A stretch of 5,079 bases of DNA from Bacillota bacterium (GCA_023459915.1 JAEWSN010000053.1:1-5079), one strand, 5' to 3'; counted from the first letter of the stretch, positions 1 through 5,079 are shown. A program made the numbers and translations. The notes: a model not told the origin generated them from the letters alone.

Positions 1-366
1 CTGGTGGAAACCATCTGGCAGGAGATGTTTGGCCAAGCGGGTAATGGGGAAGACCCCAAAACCGGAAAATTCCATTCCATCCATCAGGAAGAATGGACCC
101 CCATTCCGCTGCCGGAAAACGCAGCGGCTCCGGAGGTTCTGCTGCACTTGGGAACACTGCTGCAAGCTGCCATCGCCGACGCCAGAAAGCAGAAGACCCA
201 ACTGGGATTGTCACAAAAGGAAGCGATTGAGCAAGTGATCATCGCCCTTTCCTCCGAGGATGGTGCGCAAACGGAACGGGCCGCGCTCCTGAAGCGGCTG
301 TTGTCCGCGGCCATGCCGGATCTTCAGCGCTGTACGGGCGCGAGACAAATCGATGTCCAAGCTTAA
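1..366 (+). CDS. C-terminal part of an unrecognised protein (5' end outside the window)
   Basis: The frame is open from the first base and ends at TAA 364-366, giving 121 residues. GTG at position 4 could serve as a start, but the open frame runs to the window edge and no ribosome binding site can be seen, so I treat it as the tail of a longer gene. Codons favour G/C at the third position, as in the neighbouring genes, which supports real coding. The visible part has a Trp- and Pro-containing stretch (QEEWTPIPLPE, about residues 29-39), then a largely helical, Ala/Leu/Gln-rich segment with charged residues. There is no signal peptide, membrane segment or catalytic motif I can name. I do not recognise the family and assign no function. 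It converges on the AraC-type gene, with 81 bp between the two stop codons. Confidence 0.6.
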   Translation: MVETIWQEMFGQAGNGEDPKTGKFHSIHQEEWTPIPLPENAAAPEVLLHLGTLLQAAIADARKQKTQLGLSQKEAIEQVIIALSSEDGAQTERAALLKRLLSAAMPDLQRCTGARQIDVQA

Positions 367-392
367 GATGGAGACGGGGGCCGAATGGCCCG

Positions 393-468
393 CTCAGGAA
401 CAGCAGGCATCACGTCTGGTTGATGCGTCACTCAGGAACAGCAGGGATCACGTCTGGTTGACGCGCCA
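393..468. repeat. 38-bp tandem duplication overlapping the 3' end of the AraC gene
   Basis: Copy 1 is 393-430 and copy 2 is 431-468; both begin CTCAGGAACAGCAGG. They match at 35 of 38 positions, the differences being at copy positions 16, 32 and 36. Copy 2 contains the last codons and TGA stop (complement of 448-450) of the regulator; copy 1 lies outside the gene. The period is not a multiple of three, and in copy 1 the Trp codon corresponding to the gene's TGG reads as TGA. The simplest reading is a tandem duplication of the gene's tail that left a non-coding remnant. Confidence 0.85.
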
Positions 469-1323
469 CTCATGCGGGGTGCAACGCATGTACTTCTTGA
501 ATTTCACGATGAAATAGCTGGCGTTTTCGAACCCCACCTCCATCGCGATATCCAGAATCTTGCGGTCCGTTTCGCGAAGCATGTCCGCTGCCTGGCTCAC
601 CCGATATCGGTTGAGGTAATCGATGAAGGTGGTCCCGGTCATCCGGCGAAAAAACGCGCAGAAGTGGCCCTGGCTGAACCCGGCCAGTTTGGACAGCTCC
701 CCGATGGTCAGGCGCTGCCGGTAATGGTCCCGGATGTGTGTGAGCACCTGCTTCATCCGTTCGCTGTGTGTCGAGGTGGGCTGACGCGCGCCCCCCAGCT
801 CCCGGCAACCTGAAAGAATGTGGTGAAAGGCGTTGAACAGCTGCCCCTTGACCCCAAACTCAAAAGCGGCCTCCCGCTGCGCCAGCAGTTCGTCCATGTC
901 GGTCAGTACATCCAATGCCCGCTCCCCCCATGGTGTTTCCGGTCGAATGTGCAGCAGCGGGGGAAGCCCTCCCTTGAGCACGGGATCCAGATACCGCGTT
1001 TGAATGGCATCCACCCCGCTGCCATACAGCATGGACGGGTGGAACACGATGGCGGTAAAGGAAAACCCGTCGCCACCGGCCGGGACAAACCCCGCGTGCA
1101 GTTCCCCGCTGTTGATGAGCAGGGCCTCCCCCGCGGACACGGTCACATCCTCCGTCCCCACCTGAATCTGGGCGATGCCACTGCGAATCATCAAAAATTC
1201 CAGCTCATCATGCCAATGGCAGGTAAAGATGTTGTCATCGGGGGTACATACAAAACGATGTGCATTGATTGGAAACAGGACATCGTCCATCCACCGGTTT
1301 TCCTTGAGCAGCATCTTGTCCAT
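448..1323 (-). CDS. AraC-family transcriptional regulator with N-terminal cupin sensor
   Basis: A DNA-binding regulator of 291 residues, the usual size for an AraC protein with a sugar-sensing cupin. The N-terminal half holds a cupin-like arm with the metal/ligand-type run HWHDELEF (residues 36-43) and GEALLINSGELHAGF (65-79). The C-terminal 100 residues are a two-helix-turn-helix AraC domain: the first HTH is around 206-230 (LTIGELSKLAGFSQGHFCAFF), and the second around 255-287 contains the family signature IAMEVGFENASYFIVKFKKY followed by TPHEWR. I chose ATG 1323-1321 because AAGGA lies six bases upstream and the protein then begins where typical cupin-AraC proteins do; an in-frame ATG at 1419 would add 32 residues without a visible ribosome binding site. 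The gene is divergent from the GH31 alpha-xylosidase, so it is most likely that gene's regulator. By family it probably activates in the presence of a sugar, but effector and sign of control are inferred. The final codons lie inside a tandem duplication. Confidence 0.93.
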   Translation of the reverse strand: MDKMLLKENRWMDDVLFPINAHRFVCTPDDNIFTCHWHDELEFLMIRSGIAQIQVGTEDVTVSAGEALLINSGELHAGFVPAGGDGFSFTAIVFHPSMLYGSGVDAIQTRYLDPVLKGGLPPLLHIRPETPWGERALDVLTDMDELLAQREAAFEFGVKGQLFNAFHHILSGCRELGGARQPTSTHSERMKQVLTHIRDHYRQRLTIGELSKLAGFSQGHFCAFFRRMTGTTFIDYLNRYRVSQAADMLRETDRKILDIAMEVGFENASYFIVKFKKYMRCTPHEWRVNQT

Positions 1324-1329
1324 GGGCGA

Positions 1330-1337
1330 TCCTTTCC
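1330..1337 (-). promoter_or_regulatory. Ribosome binding site of the AraC-type gene
   Basis: On the minus strand GGAAAGGA is followed by six bases (TCGCCC) and then ATG. This decides the start at 1323 over the upstream in-frame ATG codons, which lack such a site. Confidence 0.7.
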
Positions 1338-1391
1338 ACAGCATGGCGTCGGCACAGGATATCCTTGCCGGTATGGCGCCCATATCCCGTG

Positions 1392-1407
1392 ACAATCTGA
1401 AGATTGT
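1392..1407. promoter_or_regulatory. Perfect inverted repeat in the divergent intergenic region (candidate operator)
   Basis: ACAATCT-GA-AGATTGT is a perfect 7-bp inverted repeat with a 2-bp centre, lying 68 bp upstream of the regulator's start and 150 bp upstream of the GH31 start. It overlaps a TTGTCA hexamer on the minus strand that resembles a -35 element, though no good -10 lies at the right distance. Its shape fits a protein-binding site better than a terminator, since no T-run follows. The bound protein is unknown. AraC proteins more often use direct repeats, so a second regulator is possible. Confidence 0.4.
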
Positions 1408-1431
1408 GTGATGATTCATGAGAAAAGAGGT

Positions 1432-1460
1432 AGCACACGGCAGGCAAATCTGAATAGAAT
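1432..1460 (+). promoter_or_regulatory. Weak candidate promoter for the GH31 gene
   Basis: TAGAAT at 1455-1460 matches the -10 consensus at five of six positions. The hexamer 17 bp upstream (AGCACA, 1432-1437) matches the -35 consensus only at its last three positions. A poor -35 is common in promoters that depend on an AraC-type activator, which would suit this position. A start near 1467 would give a leader of about 90 bases containing the whole decamer array. This is a prediction from a short motif only. Confidence 0.3.
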
Positions 1461-1480
1461 GGTATCACGAGTGCAACGAC

Positions 1481-1550
1481 GCATCAAGCCGACACGAGTC
1501 GAACCAATCCGGGACAATCCGGAACAAGTCGGAACAAGCCGGAACAGGAG
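1481..1550 (+). repeat. Array of seven degenerate 10-bp direct repeats upstream of the GH31 start
   Basis: Seven consecutive decamers begin at 1481, 1491, 1501, 1511, 1521, 1531 and 1541. The clearest are GGGACAATCC, GGAACAAGTC, GGAACAAGCC and GGAACAGGAG, with consensus near GGAACAAGCC. The first three units are weaker, at about 7-8 of 10 matches to the best-fitting variant of the consensus, and the match fades before 1481. The last unit contains most of the Shine-Dalgarno of the next gene. The period is exactly 10 bp, so the units lie on roughly the same helix face. This could be a multi-site binding region, an mRNA leader element, or a replication-slippage expansion; the sequence alone does not decide. 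Confidence 0.65.
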
Positions 1551-1551
1551 G
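1546..1551 (+). promoter_or_regulatory. Ribosome binding site of the GH31 gene
   Basis: AGGAGG is followed by six bases and ATG at 1558. It fixes the start there and excludes the longer in-frame reading from ATG 1408, whose extra 50 residues are basic and unlike the family. Confidence 0.85.
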
Positions 1552-1557
1552 GAATCC

Positions 1558-3879
1558 ATGAAATTCACCAACGGCCAATGGCTCACCCGTGAAGGGTACC
1601 AAATCCACTTTCCCGTCGAAGTCAGGGATTGCCAGGTCAATGGCGCCACCATCAGCATACTCGCTTCCTGCGTGCCCATCGTACACCGCGGTGCCACGCT
1701 TGGCGGGCCGGTGATTCGGCTGACATTCTCCACCCCGCTGCCGGACATCATCCGGGTACAGGCGGCCCATTTCACGGGCGGTCTGGACAAGGGGCCCCAT
1801 TTCGAGTTGAACGCGCCGGGCAATCCGGATGCCCGCGTCGACGAAACCGATGAAGCCATCACCCTCACCTCCGGCAAAACCAGCGTCACCATCGCCAAAA
1901 AAGGTCCCTGGAGCATGACGTTCTGCCATGACGGCGTTCCGTTCACCAACAGCGCTTCCCGCTGCCTGGGCTACGTTATCGGTCCGGACAAGAAAACCTG
2001 GTTCCGGGAACAGCTGGCGCTGGGCGTCGGCGAGTCCATCTACGGTCTGGGAGAACATTTCACGCCATTCGTGAAAAACGGCCAGGTCGTGGACATCTGG
2101 AACGAGGACGGCGGCACCTCCTCTGAGCAGGGCTACAAGAGCATCCCGTTCCACCTGTCGAATCGCGGCTATGGCGTGTTCGTCAACGATCCCGGCCTGG
2201 TCTCCTACGAGGTCGGTTCGGAAAAGGTCTCCCGCACCCAGTTCAGTGTGGCGGGTGAAGCCATCGACTACTTCGTGGTCGGCGGCGGCAATCCCAAGAA
2301 GGTCCTTGAGAATTATACGAACCTCACCGGCAAGCCGGCGCTGCCCCCGGCCTGGTCCTTCGGTCTTTGGCTCACCACCTCGTTCACCACCAACTACGAC
2401 GAGCAGACCGTCATGGGCTTCGTGGACGGCATGGCCGAGCGCGACCTGCCCCTGCACGTCTTCCACTTCGATTGCTTCTGGATGAAGGAATACCACTGGT
2501 GCGACTTCAAGTGGGATCCGGCCGTATTCCCGGATCCGGAAGGCATGCTGCGCCGCATGAAGGAAAAGGGGTTGAAGATCTGCGTCTGGATCAACCCGTA
2601 CATCGCCCAGCAGACCGACATGTTCGAGGAGGGCAAGGCCAACGGCTACCTCATCAAACGGCCCGACGGCTCGGTTTGGCAATGGGACATGTGGCAGCCG
2701 GGCATGGGCATCGTGGACTTCACGAATCCCGCGGCCTGCGACTGGTACGCCGGCAAGCTCAAGGCGCTCATGGACATGGGCGTGGACAGCTTCAAGACCG
2801 ATTTCGGCGAACGCATCCCCACCGACGTGGTATATCACGACGGCTCCGATCCGGTTCGCATGCACAATTACTATACCCAGCTGTACAACAAGTGCGTGTT
2901 CGACCTGCTCGAAAAGGAACGCGGCATCGGCGAAGCCTGCCTGTTCGCGCGTTCCGCCACGGCCGGCGGCCAGCAGTATCCCGTGCATTGGGGCGGCGAT
3001 TGCTGGGGCACCTTCGAATCCATGGCCGAATCCCTGCGCGGCGGACTCTCCCTCACCCTGTCCGGATTCGGATTCTGGAGTCACGACATCGGCGGGTTCG
3101 AGGACACGGCGCACCCCTCAGTCTACAAGCGCTGGGCGGCCTTTGGTCTGCTGTCCTCCCACAGCCGCCTGCATGGCAGCTCCTCCTACCGCGTGCCGTG
3201 GATGTTCGGGGACGAAGCGGTGGATGTGGTCCGCAAGTTCACCAAGCTGAAATGTTCCCTCATGCCGTACCTGTTCGGCACCGCCGTCCACACGGCCGAA
3301 ACCGGTGTGCCCGCCATGCGCGCCATGGTGCTGGACTTCCCGGAAGACCCGGCGTGCGACACGCTCGACCGCCAGTACATGCTGGGCGATTCCCTGCTGG
3401 TGGCCCCCGTGTTCCGCCATGACAATGCGGTGCAATACTATCTGCCCGCGGGCCGGTGGACCCATTTCCTGACCAACACGGTTATGGATGGCGGCCGCTG
3501 GGTCAACGAAACCCACGACTTCCTGAGCATCCCGCTCATGGCCCGTCCGGGCAGCCTCATTCCTGTCGGCGCCAACGATACGGTCGCGGACTATGATCTG
3601 GCCAACGAGGTCACCCTGCACCTGTTCGAGCTCGCGGACGGACATACTGCCAGCACAATGGTTCCCGGCCTGGATGGCAAAGCGGAGCTGACGGTCTCCA
3701 TCACCCGCAATGGGGATACCCTGAACGTCGAATCCTCCGGCGCAGGCAAGCCGTGGAATCTGCTGCTGCGCAACATCGTGGCTGTCAAAGGCGCCACCGG
3801 CGCGGTTTCCACGACAACAACACAAGGGACTTTGCTCAAACCGGCCGCGTTCGATTCAAGCTTCACCGTTCTGCTGTAG
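1558..3879 (+). CDS. yicI: GH31 alpha-xylosidase, YicI type
   Basis: Predicted exo-acting retaining alpha-xylosidase (EC 3.2.1.177), releasing alpha-1,6-linked xylose from isoprimeverose and xyloglucan-type oligosaccharides. There is no signal peptide, so it should act in the cytoplasm. The 773 residues agree with about 772 for E. coli YicI, and the sequence aligns with it from memory along its full length. Order: N-terminal beta-sandwich (about 1-245), catalytic (beta/alpha)8 barrel (about 246-585), then two C-terminal beta-sandwiches. The nucleophile is D415 in FKTDFGERIP and the acid/base is D481 in HWGGDCWGTFESM; the spacing of 66 equals that of YicI D416 and D482. Residues linked to xylosidase rather than glucosidase specificity are also present: F276, C306-F307, W344 and K413 (YicI F277, C307-F308, W345, K414). 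R465 and H539 are conserved too. The start has a strong AGGAGG site. The gene is divergent from an AraC regulator and closed by a strong terminator, so it is probably monocistronic. E. coli yicI follows transporter gene yicJ; none is seen here. Confidence 0.96.
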   Translation: MKFTNGQWLTREGYQIHFPVEVRDCQVNGATISILASCVPIVHRGATLGGPVIRLTFSTPLPDIIRVQAAHFTGGLDKGPHFELNAPGNPDARVDETDEAITLTSGKTSVTIAKKGPWSMTFCHDGVPFTNSASRCLGYVIGPDKKTWFREQLALGVGESIYGLGEHFTPFVKNGQVVDIWNEDGGTSSEQGYKSIPFHLSNRGYGVFVNDPGLVSYEVGSEKVSRTQFSVAGEAIDYFVVGGGNPKKVLENYTNLTGKPALPPAWSFGLWLTTSFTTNYDEQTVMGFVDGMAERDLPLHVFHFDCFWMKEYHWCDFKWDPAVFPDPEGMLRRMKEKGLKICVWINPYIAQQTDMFEEGKANGYLIKRPDGSVWQWDMWQPGMGIVDFTNPAACDWYAGKLKALMDMGVDSFKTDFGERIPTDVVYHDGSDPVRMHNYYTQLYNKCVFDLLEKERGIGEACLFARSATAGGQQYPVHWGGDCWGTFESMAESLRGGLSLTLSGFGFWSHDIGGFEDTAHPSVYKRWAAFGLLSSHSRLHGSSSYRVPWMFGDEAVDVVRKFTKLKCSLMPYLFGTAVHTAETGVPAMRAMVLDFPEDPACDTLDRQYMLGDSLLVAPVFRHDNAVQYYLPAGRWTHFLTNTVMDGGRWVNETHDFLSIPLMARPGSLIPVGANDTVADYDLANEVTLHLFELADGHTASTMVPGLDGKAELTVSITRNGDTLNVESSGAGKPWNLLLRNIVAVKGATGAVSTTTTQGTLLKPAAFDSSFTVLL

Positions 3880-3882
3880 GCT

Positions 3883-3896
3883 TTTGACCCGTCAAA
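3883..3896. repeat. Short palindrome just after the GH31 stop
   Basis: TTTGAC-CC-GTCAAA is a perfect 6-2-6 inverted repeat starting four bases after the stop codon. The two-base centre is too tight for a good RNA loop without losing pairs, and no T-run follows, so it is not a convincing terminator. It may be a protein site or chance. Confidence 0.25.
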
Positions 3897-3963
3897 GCTG
3901 CAAATTGTCATCCGTCAGGAATGCTGTCAAATATGATGAAGCGGACCACCACGCACGGATCCC

Positions 3964-3993
3964 AGGCACCGGACGCTTGTCCGGTGCCTTTTT
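3964..3993 (+). terminator. Rho-independent terminator after the GH31 gene
   Basis: AGGCACCGGAC (3964-3974) pairs perfectly with GTCCGGTGCCT (3979-3989) around the loop GCTT, giving an 11-bp stem followed by a run of five T residues (3989-3993). It lies 84 bp after the alpha-xylosidase stop codon and should end that transcript, isolating it from the pullulanase gene. Confidence 0.92.
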
Positions 3994-4004
3994 GGTGCCT
4001 TTTT
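3983..4004 (+). repeat. 11-bp tandem duplication of the terminator's 3' arm and T-run
   Basis: GGTGCCTTTTT occurs twice without a gap, at 3983-3993 and 3994-4004. The first copy is the distal part of the terminator stem plus its T-run. The second could pair with the GGCACC of the 5' arm (3965-3970) to form an alternative, longer-looped hairpin with its own T-run. The copies are exact, so the duplication may be recent. Confidence 0.8.
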
Positions 4005-4041
4005 GGGGTCAGACCCCACAAGGCCCACGGGGTCTGACCCC
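4005..4041. repeat. 13-bp perfect inverted repeat, REP-like palindromic element
   Basis: GGGGTCAGACCCC (4005-4017) and its exact reverse complement GGGGTCTGACCCC (4029-4041) flank an 11-base spacer. Each arm is also a small hairpin by itself (GGGGT and ACCCC around CAG). Two nested palindromes facing each other are the architecture of REP doublets (REPINs or BIMEs), which are mobilised by RAYT Y1 transposases. I recall the GGGGTCAGACCCC core as a dispersed repeat in many bacterial genomes, but could not search for copies. No transposase gene is in the window. It lies between the terminator and the pullulanase promoter. Confidence 0.7.
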
Positions 4042-4053
4042 ATGCCGTGGCCG

Positions 4054-4082
4054 TTGGAACCCATGCCCCGATATGGTATGAT
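4054..4082 (+). promoter_or_regulatory. Sigma70-type promoter with extended -10 for the pullulanase gene
   Basis: TTGGAA (4054-4059, four of six to consensus) is separated by 17 bp from TATGAT (4077-4082, five of six). TGG immediately precedes the -10, giving an extended -10 TGn motif. The expected start near 4089 leaves a leader of only about 20 bases with the ribosome binding site inside it. The position between the terminator/REP block and the gene supports independent transcription. Confidence 0.65.
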
Positions 4083-4093
4083 GGAGGCTGTTC

Positions 4094-4099
4094 GGAGGA
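4094..4099 (+). promoter_or_regulatory. Ribosome binding site of the pullulanase gene
   Basis: GGAGGA ends nine bases before ATG 4109. A nearer ATG at 4099-4101 is in another frame, so this site supports the start at 4109. Confidence 0.75.
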
Positions 4100-4108
4100 T
4101 GAACCTGC

Positions 4109-5079
4109 ATGCGCATCGATTTTTATTATTTCCGCTACGATCAGGCTTACGCGGGTTGGGATCTCTGGCTCTGGCCCAAAGGCGGGGAAGGCGCCGCCTA
4201 CCCGTTCACGGAATCCGTTCCGCTTCCGGATCATCCCCAGGCAGCCATGCAAAAGGCCAGCGTGGACTTGCCCTCGCTGGCTGTGCCCGAGGTTGGCTTC
4301 CTGGTGCGCCGCAACGGCTGGCAGGAACGCGACTGGGCCTCGGATCGCTACATCAATCTCGTCTCCTTTCCTCCCGGAAAAAACCCCGAGGTGTATCTGG
4401 TGCAGAACACCGAACAGGTTTTTCTTCATCCGGGACGCATCTCTTTCATCCCAACCGCCGAACGGGCGGTGTTTCGAAACTTCAGGGAGATCTACATCCG
4501 TCTGCAGGCACCCTGTACCGACCCGGTGGGAGACCCCTTTCTTGTGATGGGCGAAGGGATTCCCCGCAAGGTGATCCGGACAGAGGCCCTCTCCGACGGA
4601 ACCTCCTTTGTCCTGACGCTCGCGCAGGACTGGGTGCCCGGGGAATCGTGCGTCATCTTCAAACGTGGATACGAGCCCTTCCCCGTACAGTACGGCGCGT
4701 TGTACGACACGCCCGCCTTCGAACGGCTGTTCACATACGACGGAACGGATTTGGGCTGCCACCCCTCACCGGAGGAAACCGTTTTCCGTGTATGGACCCC
4801 CACGGCCTCCCGGGTGGAAGCCAATCTGTTCCGGGACGCCGCCGACACATATCCCGAACGCGTTCTCCCGCTGCGGCAGGATGTCAGCGGCACCTGGCTG
4901 CTGCGTGTGCCGGAGGACCTCTCCGGCTGGTACTATACCTACAATGTCATCAACGGCGGCAATTTGCAGGAGGTGTGCGACCCCAATGCCATCGGGGTCA
5001 GCGTCAACGGCACCCGCGCGCTCATTGCCCGCCCGTCCGACGCCAATCCGCCCGGCTGGGACAGCATTGGCCACCTGGT
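4109..5079 (+). CDS. pulA: Type I pullulanase, N-terminal part (runs off the window)
   Basis: Debranching enzyme that hydrolyses alpha-1,6-glucosidic links in pullulan and in branched dextrins from starch or glycogen. The frame is open for 323 codons to the window end; the catalytic GH13 barrel lies beyond it, so the catalytic residues cannot be checked. Residues about 1-95 look like a CBM41/pullulanase-associated starch-binding domain, with YYFRYDQAYAGWDLWLWPKG (6-25) and the aromatic set W17, W20, W22. Residues about 125-208 resemble the domain that precedes CBM48 in type I pullulanases, ending in GALYDTPAFERLF (196-208). A CBM48 follows from about 210: YDGTDLG, then ETVFRVWTPTASRVEANLF (223-241), WYYTYNV (274-280) and DPNAIGVSVNG (291-301). 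The start is not hydrophobic and no signal peptide is visible, so it is probably intracellular, suited to imported dextrins or stored glycogen. It has its own promoter and ribosome binding site. Branching or other CBM48-GH13 enzymes are less likely given the CBM41-like start and the SVNG motif. Confidence 0.88.
   Translation, partial: MRIDFYYFRYDQAYAGWDLWLWPKGGEGAAYPFTESVPLPDHPQAAMQKASVDLPSLAVPEVGFLVRRNGWQERDWASDRYINLVSFPPGKNPEVYLVQNTEQVFLHPGRISFIPTAERAVFRNFREIYIRLQAPCTDPVGDPFLVMGEGIPRKVIRTEALSDGTSFVLTLAQDWVPGESCVIFKRGYEPFPVQYGALYDTPAFERLFTYDGTDLGCHPSPEETVFRVWTPTASRVEANLFRDAADTYPERVLPLRQDVSGTWLLRVPEDLSGWYYTYNVINGGNLQEVCDPNAIGVSVNGTRALIARPSDANPPGWDSIGHL

Noticed and set aside
378..391. GGGCC-GAAT-GGCCC hairpin as a terminator for the first gene
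   Set aside because: The stem is only 5 bp and no T-run follows, so it is not a convincing intrinsic terminator.
393..468. CRISPR-like repeat
   Set aside because: There are only two head-to-tail units, no spacers, and the second unit is part of a gene.
820..1392. 190-codon open frame on the plus strand
   Set aside because: Antisense to the cupin part of the AraC-type regulator, which has clear family motifs.
1408..1557. N-terminal extension of the GH31 protein from ATG 1408
   Set aside because: The extra 50 residues are basic and unlike the family, the decamer array would be coding, and the start at 1558 has a strong Shine-Dalgarno and matches the length and N-terminus of YicI.
1465..3114. 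549-codon open frame on the minus strand
   Set aside because: It lies antisense to the well-supported GH31 gene, its product is Gly/Ala/Val/His-rich with no domain I recognise, and no ribosome binding site was seen. It is a by-product of the strong codon bias of the real gene.
2367..3422. 351-codon open frame on the plus strand in another frame
   Set aside because: It is contained in the GH31 gene, and the Arg/His/Pro-rich product is typical of a shifted reading of G+C-rich coding DNA.
3118..3825. 235-codon open frame on the minus strand
   Set aside because: Antisense to the C-terminal part of the GH31 gene, with no recognisable domain and no ribosome binding site.
3905..3937. TTGTCA and TATGAT as a promoter inside the GH31 downstream region
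   Set aside because: The spacing is 21 bp, too long for a normal sigma70 promoter, and any transcript would stop at the terminator within about 50 bases.
4047..4547. 166-codon open frame on the plus strand overlapping the pullulanase start
   Set aside because: It is out of frame with the pullulanase and begins inside its promoter region. Its product is Arg/Pro/Ser-rich without family features.
3908..4762. 284-codon open frame on the minus strand
   Set aside because: It runs antisense through the pullulanase 5' end, its promoter, the REP-like palindrome and the terminator. The plus-strand frame from 4109 has recognisable domains and this one has none.

Overview
This is a bacterial window: Shine-Dalgarno sites precede each complete start, the genes are compact, and there is one intrinsic terminator and one clear sigma70-type promoter. 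The DNA is G+C-rich by eye (roughly 60%, not computed), with mostly G/C-ending codons. The gene content is that of a carbohydrate-using bacterium. The sequence does not fix the phylum. A pullulanase without a signal peptide, and a GGGGTCAGACCCC-type palindrome of the kind linked to REP-associated transposases in several phyla, would fit an anaerobic gut-type lineage (Clostridia, Lentisphaerota or Spirochaetota), but that is inference.

Layout. Positions 1-366 (+) hold the C-terminal 121 codons of an unrecognised protein. It converges on an AraC-family regulator (448-1323, -); the short gap and the regulator's last codons carry a 38-bp tandem duplication. A divergent intergenic region (1324-1557) follows, holding a perfect 7-2-7 inverted repeat, a weak candidate promoter and an array of 10-bp direct repeats that runs into the Shine-Dalgarno of the next gene. 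Positions 1558-3879 (+) encode a complete, 773-residue YicI-type GH31 alpha-xylosidase with all the catalytic and substrate-determining residues I could align. The 229-bp gap after it (3880-4108) holds a strong rho-independent terminator, an 11-bp tandem copy of its 3' arm and T-run, a 13-bp perfect inverted repeat of REP-like character, and an extended -10 promoter. Positions 4109-5079 (+) are the N-terminal 323 codons of a type I pullulanase (GH13) that runs off the window.

How it fits together. The AraC-type protein has an N-terminal cupin sensor and is divergently placed from the alpha-xylosidase gene, so it is the obvious candidate regulator of that gene, responding to a sugar such as a xyloglucan-derived oligosaccharide. 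The alpha-xylosidase would remove alpha-1,6-xylose from isoprimeverose-type fragments in the cytoplasm. The pullulanase debranches alpha-1,6 links in pullulan, glycogen or starch dextrins. It has its own promoter behind a terminator, so it is probably a separate transcription unit. No transporter gene is present in the window.

I found no convincing wholly new system. The most unusual structures are non-coding: the phased decamer array before the GH31 gene, the REP-like palindrome abutting a duplicated terminator arm, and the duplicated 3' end of the AraC gene.
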